Shown one piece after another: positions 1 through 5,646 of a stretch of 5,646 bases of DNA. Position 1 is the stretch's first letter; each line of letters begins with the position of its first letter. The notes under the pieces are model-generated. The model was not told the origin of the DNA and searched no databases. It was given only the letters and a program-made list of their open reading frames with translations. This DNA is from Deltaproteobacteria bacterium (GTDB taxonomy: Bacteria; Myxococcota_A; UBA9042; DTJE01), in assembly GCA_013151875.1 (NCBI GenBank), contig JAADHL010000321.1:1-5646 (forward strand). Reading direction: 5' to 3'. The translations under genes and the position numbers were made by a program.

Positions 1-805
1 TCGCGTACTCCACGGGGTACGGGGTAAAGACAACATCGGCAACGCCGTTTACGTGGCTTCCAAAGTCCTCGATGGGGACAGGTTGATAAACCGCCACCGA
101 CGGGACGCCCTCGTAACTACGAACTCCCTCATCGACAACGGTGCCGAAATGACACGTCGAGCAGGCAAGCGGGCCGAATCCGAGGTTCCACGCATGCAGG
201 TTGTCGTAACCCGATCCGTCAATCCAGGAATGCGAGTCCCCGGTCCCGGCGTTGACGCTGCCGGAGTCGGCGCGGGGAGGAAACCCGTGGCATCCCCCGC
301 AGGAAAGATCCGTTCCCCATTTCGGACTTTCGTATTCCCGCGATGTGTCAACGGCATACGGTGGATACGATATCGGATAGCCGGAAAACGGGAAATCAAC
401 TCCCGGTCCTGGAATCGGATCCGGCGTGGCCGTCACCTTCATGCTGTGACAATAAACATTTGCGCAGGTTCCCTCGGTGTAATCGAATCCGTCCAGACCC
501 GTCACCACCGTGCTTCCCGGGGTGTAGGAGGCATCGGGCCGGTTTTTTGCCTTGAGCGAACCCGTGGATACGCCGGTGGGCGACAGATCAATTTCGGCAA
601 ACCCGCCTCCCCCGTTCGGCACTCCGTTCATGTGGCGCGAGGGATCCACGGGGTGGCAATTGCCGCAACTGAAGGCATAGCCCCCGCCACCCGGCTTCAG
701 TTCGGCGGTCATGTCCGTATGGCCGTAAACGGCATCCTCTACGCCGGCGCTATAGTGGACCTGGTGGGTCGGATCGTTCGGAGGCACTCCATGGCAGGTG
801 TCGCA
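1..805 (-). repeat. Cytochrome module, copy 2 (downstream, truncated by window edge)
   Basis: This is residues 1261-1528 of the chimeric lipoprotein. It contains CDTCH, CGNCH, CANVYCH, CGGCH and CSTCH, and aligns without gaps to the copy at 4763-5566. Shared blocks include YAF-CGNCHPV, GGGFAE-DLSP, GFPPR, GDSHSWIDG and ACSTCHFGTV. The matching end of copy 1 predicts a CxxxxCH and a CxxCH beyond the left edge. Confidence 0.9.
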
Positions 806-3800
806 CAGGGAAGGATCGCAAGGAATGAGATTGCTGACGTTCCTGCAACCGGCCACCGGATCGCAAAAGTCATCGGTGCAGACCTTTCCGTCGTCACAGT
901 CCTCGTGGACCGAACATGAACTTCTAAGCAGATACAGGCTCCATCCTTCAAGGACTCCATTGAAGATGAGCGGGTTCGTGTCCTCGACGACCAGAGTCCA
1001 GACCCCGCCCCCCTCCTTGCCGCTGAATGCGTCCAGCGCCTGGCCGGTGGGCAGCGGGGCGCCGGTGTCGAACGTCCGATACAGGTCGCGAGCCGCGTCC
1101 GACAGGTCCGCTTGCTTGAGCAACACGGTGGTGCCGTCCGGATTGCGCAGCGAGACTCTCAGATCACCCCGATAAAAATGCTGAATGGCGACCTTGACCT
1201 GAATGTCGATCACGGCCCCCTTTCCCGGAACCGACAACTGGCTTTCAACAAGTGAAGGGGACGAACCGAAAAGCAGCGGCAACCCGGCAGTGTCCGGCTC
1301 CGCCTTGACAGGGCACGCGTTCCATTCAAGACCATCGCTGCACTCTATGTCCACGCAGATGCCCTCGGACAGGCGACACGCCTGATCCGGACCGCACGAA
1401 GGGGAACCGTCCCACTGGACCGCGTCGTCCTCGCAGGGAATACATCCCGTAATCGCCTCGTTCAGGCAGGTCCCGGCATCGCATCCGTCATCGGAACAAA
1501 CCTCGAAGTCCTCGCACTCGATGTCCTGCCCGCATGGCGGATATCCGTTTTCAAGGAAGTACAGATATTTTCCCATGAGGTCGTTGCGTGTGCCGTGGCC
1601 CCGTTCATCCAGGCCACCAAACATCAGCGACGACCCAATGACCCTGAAGACACCCGAGTCGAACGCCACTACCGCCCCGAAGGTCTGACTGCCCTCGTTG
1701 CGCAGGACCTCCCTGCCCCCCTGTCCCGGAAGATGGGCGACGTGATCGTTCCAGGAATTTAACCTCGGTGATTGGTCGTAGTCGAACTGGAAACCAAACA
1801 GGAAATTCTTGCCGGAAACGGGCCCGTCAACCTTGGAGCTTCCACCGGACGTTCCCCTGGCCCTGAAGGCCGGGTGCAGTAAGGTCAATGGCTGCTCGCC
1901 GCCGTCGGAGTCAAGCACAAAGAAATCTCCGCCTTCCAGATACACGCGTCCGCCGCCGTTCAGGTAGTCCATCAGGCGCTGACCATCGCCGCTGCTCAAC
2001 ACACGATAGTCACCGTAGACTCCCAGGACCACGAAAACGCCGTCATACCTGGACAGGTCTTCAATAATGTCAAGGTCCTGGATCACCTGAACCAACCGGC
2101 CGTTGGCCTCTATGGCCTGCGCCAGGGCAAGGGCCGAAGGATGATCCAGCCCCCTGGGCGACCAGACGATGTACCCCGAATCGATCAGCACGTTTACGTT
2201 CGTTTTGTTCAGTGATTGGAACGGACTGTGTTTCGGTTGTGCCGGATCGGGCGTCCACTCGTCCTGCCCCAGAACGCCGACCCGGAAACTACCCTTGTTG
2301 GATTCAAGTCCCGCCGGGTCCAGGTCAATGATGCAAAAGCTGTCCGCGACTCCCGCGCCGCAAACGCCGGCCACCCCGGCACTGATCGTGTAGCAGGAGT
2401 TTCCGTACCCGCTGATGTCGACGGGCGCCATGAACCCCGGATTGTCCAGCGGCGAGCCGTCCAGAAATGCATGGGGCCGGCCCCAGTACGGATACAAGGA
2501 TGAGTTCGTGTCCAGGTCCCTGTAACAGAGCACTATCTTGAAATGGTCGCTCAACAGCATGGTCACGTCCGGAATGCCGGCTTCAGCCTCGCCGACCAGC
2601 ACCGCGTCATTGTTCAGGTTGCAGTCGTCAGTGTAGCACCGGAAGACCTTGGACTTGACGAGTTCGTTGGATACCCCCTCAGCCACGGTCACATCATCTA
2701 TCTGCCAGTCATCCAGGCTGAAGGTGGAGGCGGCGTCCACCATGAATCCTATCTGAAGTGTGTTCGAAAACTTCAAAGAGTTCGGCAATTTGAAAGAATA
2801 CAGGCCGTATTCCATGTCAGTGGTCACCGTGGCCTCCCAGATGACGGCGCCGCCCATCAGGTCTCCGTCGGAGCTGGCTACCACACGCAACGTAACCGCC
2901 TCCAAAGGGTCGAAGTGACGGTAGGACATGCGCCACTGCACCGTGGTCGCCTGCAAGGGATTGAAGGCGCTCGAACCCGAACTGGAGGCATCCATGATGG
3001 GTGTGACCGCGACTGTTTTCACCAATGACGTGGTCGGCGTCCACACGAACCTGAGGTAGCGGTCGGGGCCCAGGTCGCCCCCTTCGCCGAGCACCCAGTT
3101 CGCCCCTGCATCACCCTGGCCGTATTCCTGGGTCGTCCAGCCAGTCAGATCAAACGCCCCTGCCCCATCGAAATCCTCCACGTACGGCAAGGCGACCTCG
3201 CACTGGCCCTTCAGCATGCTTTGACACTGCCTCTCTCCCGTGATGGGATCCACCTCCAGGCACTTTTCCTCGGTGCATGGGTTGCCGTCCGATGCGTAAA
3301 CGGAGCACCAACTGTCCGTGTCGCAGCAATTGTTCAGGTCAAAGAGGTTACGGCATTTGTGGTTGAAGCAGATGTCCAGGGTACATTTACTGCCGTCGCT
3401 GCACTGAGATGCATCCATGCAGCAGTCGTCTCCCTTGGAGATGTTGACACAGACGGTGTTCGTGCAGATATCGAACGTGCAATCGTCTCCGTCATCGCAC
3501 TGGATGTTGGTGAGGCAGCAGTCAAGCCGCAATGACCCCGGATGGCACTGACTGGTCTGCATGTCGCACCAGTCGCCATCGGTGCACGGATTCTTGTCGT
3601 CGCACAGTGAGTCCGCGTACGCCTGCCGTTCAGACTGGCTCGACCAGGGAAGCAGCGTGAGCGGGTTGACTGCCGGAGGTGAATAGCAGCAGTCGGCCAC
3701 ATAATCGTGACTGTGACGACACGTACCGTTCAAACAATAGTCCGCGTTGCACGGGTCGTCATCAACGCAATCGGCATCCCCCTCGCAGCAATTAGGGACG

Positions 3801-4585
3801 GTTGAGTGGACGCATTTGAAAACGGTCGGATCACATTTGTCATCCGTGCAGAGGTGTCCGTCATCGCAATCCCCGTCTACGCCGCAGCAATCCGGTTTCG
3901 GCGGGTTCCAGCACCGGCCGGCCTCGCACAGGTCGTATGTACAGAATTCATAGTCCGCGCATTCATATACCTCGACTTCTTCCCATACATCCGTGTTCCT
4001 GGCGCCGGGGGAACCAGGAGAAGGCGCCCATGCTGGGTCATCCACGTTTCCATTGTCCAAAAACGGATGCTTCAAGGCCCATGCGCCTTGCGTCGAGGTC
4101 GCCTGCGACCATTCCGTCCTGTCCACTTCAATGCCGTTGTCCTTCAGGGACAGGTAACGTACGCCCCCGGTTCCATCGAACGACAGCACCAGCGGAGTCG
4201 TTCCGTCGCACGCCACGCCGCCGTTCATACCCGGATCGTCGTTGTGACAGATGACCAGATAGCCTCCCGGCTGAATCGCCGGCGCACCGGAAAACAACGC
4301 GCTCCCCCATTCGTTCACCAGCGACCAGCCCGCCGAAAGGTCCAGCGCCTGGGCCCCTGGGTTGTGGATCTCGACCCATTCCATGTCCGGGTCCGAATCC
4401 AGTTTCAACTCGTTGATGACCAGTTTCGAGGTAGGAGGTGTGCAGGGATCGCCTTCCACGGCTGCCGCGATCGCACCGGATTGCAAATCAGTGTCCCTGC
4501 CTCCTTCCCCAGAGCAGTTGGTGACCAGAAAAACAGTCAGTGAGGCTACGGAAATGCGTCCGGCCTTCGTCGTCAAGGTTCTCAC
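1..4585 (-). CDS. Giant chimeric surface lipoprotein ending in a multihaem cytochrome module (3' end outside window)
   Basis: One uninterrupted frame of 1528 codons runs from GTG 4585 to the left edge. The GTG is chosen because GGAGGAG lies 5 bases before it, a hydrophobic signal follows it, and the next ATG is codon 69, inside a domain. Visible order by residue: lipoprotein-like signal 1-24; lamin-tail-like domain 54-197; cysteine-rich CTDC-like repeats 209-462; beta-sandwich-like region 467-636; unrecognised segment 637-795 with six cysteines; Rossmann-like, amidotransferase-like domain 796-1013; more cysteine-rich sequence 1018-1091; convertase P domain about 1106-1219; a further CTDC-like unit 1224-1256; cytochrome module from 1261. 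Haem sites are CDTCH 1261, CGNCH 1307, CANVYCH 1374, CGGCH 1429 and CSTCH 1475. The front half suggests a cell-surface adhesin or scaffold, while the tail suggests electron transfer. The combined function is unknown. No protease domain is seen with the P domain. The paralogous upstream protein suggests two more haem sites beyond the edge. Confidence 0.92.
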   Translation of the reverse strand, partial: MRTLTTKAGRISVASLTVFLVTNCSGEGGRDTDLQSGAIAAAVEGDPCTPPTSKLVINELKLDSDPDMEWVEIHNPGAQALDLSAGWSLVNEWGSALFSGAPAIQPGGYLVICHNDDPGMNGGVACDGTTPLVLSFDGTGGVRYLSLKDNGIEVDRTEWSQATSTQGAWALKHPFLDNGNVDDPAWAPSPGSPGARNTDVWEEVEVYECADYEFCTYDLCEAGRCWNPPKPDCCGVDGDCDDGHLCTDDKCDPTVFKCVHSTVPNCCEGDADCVDDDPCNADYCLNGTCRHSHDYVADCCYSPPAVNPLTLLPWSSQSERQAYADSLCDDKNPCTDGDWCDMQTSQCHPGSLRLDCCLTNIQCDDGDDCTFDICTNTVCVNISKGDDCCMDASQCSDGSKCTLDICFNHKCRNLFDLNNCCDTDSWCSVYASDGNPCTEEKCLEVDPITGERQCQSMLKGQCEVALPYVEDFDGAGAFDLTGWTTQEYGQGDAGANWVLGEGGDLGPDRYLRFVWTPTTSLVKTVAVTPIMDASSSGSSAFNPLQATTVQWRMSYRHFDPLEAVTLRVVASSDGDLMGGAVIWEATVTTDMEYGLYSFKLPNSLKFSNTLQIGFMVDAASTFSLDDWQIDDVTVAEGVSNELVKSKVFRCYTDDCNLNNDAVLVGEAEAGIPDVTMLLSDHFKIVLCYRDLDTNSSLYPYWGRPHAFLDGSPLDNPGFMAPVDISGYGNSCYTISAGVAGVCGAGVADSFCIIDLDPAGLESNKGSFRVGVLGQDEWTPDPAQPKHSPFQSLNKTNVNVLIDSGYIVWSPRGLDHPSALALAQAIEANGRLVQVIQDLDIIEDLSRYDGVFVVLGVYGDYRVLSSGDGQRLMDYLNGGGRVYLEGGDFFVLDSDGGEQPLTLLHPAFRARGTSGGSSKVDGPVSGKNFLFGFQFDYDQSPRLNSWNDHVAHLPGQGGREVLRNEGSQTFGAVVAFDSGVFRVIGSSLMFGGLDERGHGTRNDLMGKYLYFLENGYPPCGQDIECEDFEVCSDDGCDAGTCLNEAITGCIPCEDDAVQWDGSPSCGPDQACRLSEGICVDIECSDGLEWNACPVKAEPDTAGLPLLFGSSPSLVESQLSVPGKGAVIDIQVKVAIQHFYRGDLRVSLRNPDGTTVLLKQADLSDAARDLYRTFDTGAPLPTGQALDAFSGKEGGGVWTLVVEDTNPLIFNGVLEGWSLYLLRSSCSVHEDCDDGKVCTDDFCDPVAGCRNVSNLIPCDPSLCDTCHGVPPNDPTHQVHYSAGVEDAVYGHTDMTAELKPGGGGYAFSCGNCHPVDPSRHMNGVPNGGGGFAEIDLSPTGVSTGSLKAKNRPDASYTPGSTVVTGLDGFDYTEGTCANVYCHSMKVTATPDPIPGPGVDFPFSGYPISYPPYAVDTSREYESPKWGTDLSCGGCHGFPPRADSGSVNAGTGDSHSWIDGSGYDNLHAWNLGFGPLACSTCHFGTVVDEGVRSYEGVPSVAVYQPVPIEDFGSHVNGVADVVFTPYPVEYA
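818..916 (-). repeat. Isolated CTDC-like unit joining the P domain to the cytochrome (residues 1224-1256)
   Basis: The core CDDGKVCTDDFCDPVAGC (1230-1247) is one of the best matches to the repeat pattern in the protein, although it lies over 750 residues from the main array. It ends only four residues before the first haem site at 1261 and so forms the hinge between the adhesin-like front and the cytochrome tail. Confidence 0.78.
929..1270 (-). other. Proprotein convertase P domain (residues about 1106-1219)
   Basis: Key stretches are VPGKGAVIDIQVKVAIQH (1119-1136), then RGDLRVSLRNPDGTTVLL (1139-1156), then WTLVVEDT (1196-1203) and GVLEGWSLYL (1210-1219). This order (a strand ending in I-H, G-DL-v-L--P-GT, W-L-V-D, G-l--WsL) is the classic pattern of the P/Homo B jelly-roll domain. 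In subtilisin-like convertases it follows the catalytic domain, but no protease triad is seen here. As in many bacterial surface proteins it probably serves as a stand-alone binding module. Confidence 0.85.
1313..1534 (-). repeat. Second, degenerate cysteine-rich segment (residues 1018-1091)
   Basis: Twelve cysteines lie in 74 residues, including CEDFEVCSDDGCDAGTC (1024-1040), which recalls the CTDC-like units of the main array in a looser form. It links the Rossmann-like domain to the P domain, is probably disulfide-bonded, and has no haem motif. Confidence 0.6.
1547..2200 (-). other. Rossmann-like domain resembling class I glutamine amidotransferases, cysteine-free (residues 796-1013)
   Basis: Strand-helix alternation is visible: VNVLIDSG, then a helix HPSALALAQAIEANG, then RYDGVFVVLGVYGDYRVL, then a helix, then LNGGGRVYLEGGDFF. 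The D-G-V-F-V-VLG strand followed by YLNGGGRVYLEGGD is typical of non-catalytic amidotransferase-like domains found in secreted proteins. No cysteine occurs between residues 752 and 1017, so the usual nucleophile is absent and a binding or structural role is likelier than catalysis. Confidence 0.55.
2201..2677 (-). other. Unrecognised segment with six cysteines (residues 637-795)
   Basis: This stretch between the beta-sandwich-like region and the Rossmann-like domain matches nothing I recognise. It has cysteines at 650, 655, 687, 731, 742 and 751, an even number that would allow three disulfides. It also has a Pro/Gly/Tyr-rich middle around YPYWGRPHAF (698-707). No haem motif is present. It may be another beta-rich extracellular domain. 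Confidence 0.4.
2678..3187 (-). other. Beta-sandwich (MAM or jelly-roll-like) region (residues 467-636)
   Basis: The region starts with YVEDFDGAG and ends with DDWQIDDVTV, and has alternating strand-like stretches between. Secreted jelly-roll or MAM-like modules of surface proteins often begin and end this way. It contains no cysteine, unlike its neighbours. The family name is tentative; a carbohydrate- or protein-binding role is only inferred. Confidence 0.5.
3200..3961 (-). repeat. Array of about seven cysteine-rich CTDC-like protein repeats (residues 209-462)
   Basis: About seven units follow the pattern C-x-DG-xx-CT-x-D-x-C, then 4 to 6 residues, C, then about ten residues, and most end in a CC pair. 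The CC pairs are at 233, 266, 299, 356, 388 and 420. Clear cores are CDDGHLCTDDKC (240-251), CDDGDDCTFDIC (363-374) and CSDGSKCTLDIC (395-406). They resemble the Dictyostelium-type CTDC repeats also frequent in myxobacterial surface proteins. The cysteines are probably disulfide-bonded, forming a stiff extracellular stalk. The fourth unit carries an insertion of about 25 residues (301-327). Confidence 0.82.
3995..4426 (-). other. Lamin-tail-like domain (residues 54-197)
   Basis: The segment opens with LVINEL, then EWVEIHNPG, later PGGYLVICHND, and closes with PGSPGARN. This order (a VINE-type strand, an E-WVEI-NPG core, a PGGYLV turn and an SPGA-N ending) is the signature of bacterial lamin-tail domains, immunoglobulin-like folds common at the start of large secreted proteins. 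Its role here is probably structural or adhesive; this is inferred from family membership. Confidence 0.8.
4514..4585 (-). other. Probable lipoprotein signal peptide (residues 1-24)
   Basis: The N-terminus has positive residues (R2, K7, R10), then a hydrophobic run at about residues 11-22, then VTNC ending at Cys24, followed by SGEGG. This fits a type II signal with lipid-modified Cys24. Asn at the -1 position is unusual, since Gly, Ala or Ser is expected there, so the lipobox is imperfect. If Cys24 is not lipidated, the segment would act as an ordinary Sec signal or an anchor. Confidence 0.6.
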
Positions 4586-4590
4586 TTCCG

Positions 4591-4597
4591 CTCCTCC
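4591..4597 (-). promoter_or_regulatory. Shine-Dalgarno site for the chimeric lipoprotein gene
   Basis: GGAGGAG on the minus strand lies 5 bases before the GTG at 4585 and sits within the 15-base gap after the upstream stop. It fixes the non-ATG start of the second gene. The short gap leaves no room for a promoter or terminator, so the two genes are probably co-transcribed. Confidence 0.85.
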
Positions 4598-4600
4598 AAC

Positions 4601-5646
4601 TCAGTCCTCGTTTCCATGACATCCGAGGCACTCAGCAGGCACATTCCGCCTGAACGGCAAACCCCATTCGACCGATGTCTGATTCAGGTGACACGCCACG
4701 TCCGAACACGTCGCTGCATCCGGGGCCCACGAGGCGCCGGTCAAATCGAAATCTTCGCCATCGACACCTTTGATCTTTCCCTGGGGGAACTCCACGTCGG
4801 TAACGCCGTTCACGTGCTGGAGGTAGCCCGACACCGGAACCGCCCCATACACGGACCAACCCGTCGCTGGGTCCCTGGTGCGCGCGCCGGCCTCCGAAAC
4901 AGTCCCGAAATGGCAGGTGCTGCAAGCTTCAGGCGCCCCACCGTGGTTCCACCCGTGCAGGTTTTCGTGTCCTTTGCCGTCGATCCACGAATGAGAGTCC
5001 CCTGCCCCTGCCTGCACGCCTGGATGGAACGTGCGCGGCGGGAACCCGTGGCACCCGTCACATGAAAGGTTCCCACCCCAGGCAGGCGACTCGAACTCCC
5101 GATCCTTCAGGACCGTGTAGAACGGGTAGTCGATGGGATATCCGGTGAACGGAAAGTCGGTTCCGGGAATCTGAATGGGGTCCGGCGTCTGATACGTCGC
5201 GCGGCTGTGGCAATAGACCCCGGAACAGGTCCCCAGCGTATACTCCAGTCCATCGGAATCGGTAAACACATCCAAGCCCGGTGTGTACGCGGCATCGAAC
5301 CGGTTCATGGCCTTCAACGACCCCTGTGGAACGCCCGCTGGGGACAGGTCCACCTCGGCGAATCCGCCGCCGGTGTTCTTTACGCCGTTCATGTGGTGCG
5401 ACTCTTCCACTGGATGACAGTTTCCGCACCCGAAGGCATAGTCGCCTCCGCCCGGCAACAAGGCCGCGGTATCACCAGTATCACCGTAGACCGCACCGAT
5501 CACCGACGCCCCGTAGTGCGCCAAGTGGCTTCCAGTCGCCGGGGGCACGTCGTGACAGGTCCCGCATTCACCGATAACGCTTTCCTTCTTGCCATCGATG
5601 TGGAGCCCTCCTTCAACGTCGATCAGGGCCACCATGTCCACGGTAC
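4601..5646 (-). CDS. Multihaem c-type cytochrome, CxxxxCH/CxxCH type (5' end outside window)
   Basis: This is the C-terminal part of an exported multihaem cytochrome. The frame is open to the right edge and ends in TGA at 4601-4603. A GTG at 5639-5641 could serve as a start, but no signal peptide follows it and the first residues look like the inside of a haem protein, so the true start is probably upstream. Numbering from that GTG, seven haem-binding sites are visible: CGTCH 26, CGNCH 72, CSGVYCH 139, CDGCH 194, CSTCH 240, CSDVACH 312 and CLGCH 338. Five are CxxCH and two are CxxxxCH. The closing pair, CxxxxCH followed by CxxCH, matches the Geobacter-type cytochrome domain. His 39/42, 83, 217, 229 and 276 are also kept in the paralogue and are candidate distal haem ligands. 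It probably acts in electron transfer in the periplasm or at the cell surface; its redox partner is not visible. It lies 15 bp upstream of the next gene, probably in one operon. Confidence 0.9.
   Translation of the reverse strand, partial: TVDMVALIDVEGGLHIDGKKESVIGECGTCHDVPPATGSHLAHYGASVIGAVYGDTGDTAALLPGGGDYAFGCGNCHPVEESHHMNGVKNTGGGFAEVDLSPAGVPQGSLKAMNRFDAAYTPGLDVFTDSDGLEYTLGTCSGVYCHSRATYQTPDPIQIPGTDFPFTGYPIDYPFYTVLKDREFESPAWGGNLSCDGCHGFPPRTFHPGVQAGAGDSHSWIDGKGHENLHGWNHGGAPEACSTCHFGTVSEAGARTRDPATGWSVYGAVPVSGYLQHVNGVTDVEFPQGKIKGVDGEDFDLTGASWAPDAATCSDVACHLNQTSVEWGLPFRRNVPAECLGCHGNED
4763..5566 (-). repeat. Cytochrome module, copy 1 (upstream)
   Basis: This is residues 26-293 of the upstream cytochrome and pairs with copy 2 at 1-805. 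Haem-site spacing is identical in the two copies: 46, 67, 55 and 46 residues between successive first cysteines. By hand count about 147 of 223 residues (26-248) are identical. The similarity ends at the first haem site: upstream of it this copy has a non-cysteine sequence (VALIDVEGGLHIDG), whereas copy 2 has a CTDC-like unit. Confidence 0.9.

Noticed and set aside
53..919. Plus-strand open frame of 288 codons
   Set aside because: It is antisense to the P domain end and the cytochrome module of the minus-strand gene, has no recognisable domain, and is rich in Arg, Val and Gly as expected of a GC-rich shadow frame.
3542..3568. C-x6-CH sequence (Cys340 to His348) that could be read as an unusual haem site
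   Set aside because: Both cysteines occupy normal positions of the CTDC-like repeat, the spacing is not one of the established haem motifs, and no neighbouring repeat has a matching histidine.
3200..3961. Regularly spaced repeat that might suggest a CRISPR array
   Set aside because: The repetition is in the protein pattern only; the DNA of the units differs and there are no identical direct repeats with spacers.
3806..4543. Plus-strand open frame of 245 codons
   Set aside because: It lies opposite the lamin-tail domain and the first cysteine repeats. The minus-strand frame shows clear domains while this one shows none.
1..4585. Possible broken or frameshifted gene because of the very mixed domain content
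   Set aside because: Codon-by-codon reading from 4585 to the left edge gives 1528 sense codons with no stop, and recognisable domains stay in the same frame throughout.
4616..5065. Plus-strand open frame of 149 codons opposite the upstream cytochrome
   Set aside because: The minus strand carries haem motifs throughout this stretch; the plus-strand translation has no domain or convincing start context.

Overview
The window is almost entirely coding and carries parts of two large adjacent genes, both on the minus strand and read from right to left. The upstream gene enters from the right edge without its start and ends at 4601. Fifteen bases later the second gene begins with GTG at 4585. It runs as one unbroken frame of 1528 codons to the left edge, where it is cut before its stop. 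The 15-base gap holds a strong ribosome binding site and no terminator, so the two genes look like one operon.

Both proteins carry a multihaem c-type cytochrome module that mixes CxxCH and CxxxxCH haem sites, a style well known from Geobacter and related deltaproteobacteria. The two modules align without gaps. Their haem sites have identical spacing (46, 67, 55 and 46 residues), and about 66% of residues are identical over 223 by hand count. They are therefore tandem paralogues. The upstream protein shows seven haem sites. The downstream one shows five before the edge, and two more are expected outside the window.

The downstream protein is the unusual one. In order it has a probable lipoprotein signal, a lamin-tail-like domain, an array of about seven cysteine-rich CTDC-like repeats, a beta-sandwich-like region, an unrecognised segment, a Rossmann-like domain resembling class I glutamine amidotransferases but without cysteine, further cysteine-rich units, a convertase P domain, one last CTDC-like unit, and then the cytochrome module. 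The front is typical of large surface proteins of myxobacteria-like organisms; the back is typical of metal-reducing deltaproteobacteria. The cytochrome module appears to have been joined to the end of a surface adhesin-like protein.

The likely source is a GC-rich deltaproteobacterium in the broad sense (Desulfobacterota, Myxococcota or a related uncultured lineage). The likely setting is the cell surface, with the proteins holding haems outside the inner membrane, possibly for electron transfer to external acceptors or partner cells. That role is inferred; no porin, quinol oxidase or other electron-transfer partner is visible here. No RNA gene, mobile element, CRISPR array or terminator was seen.
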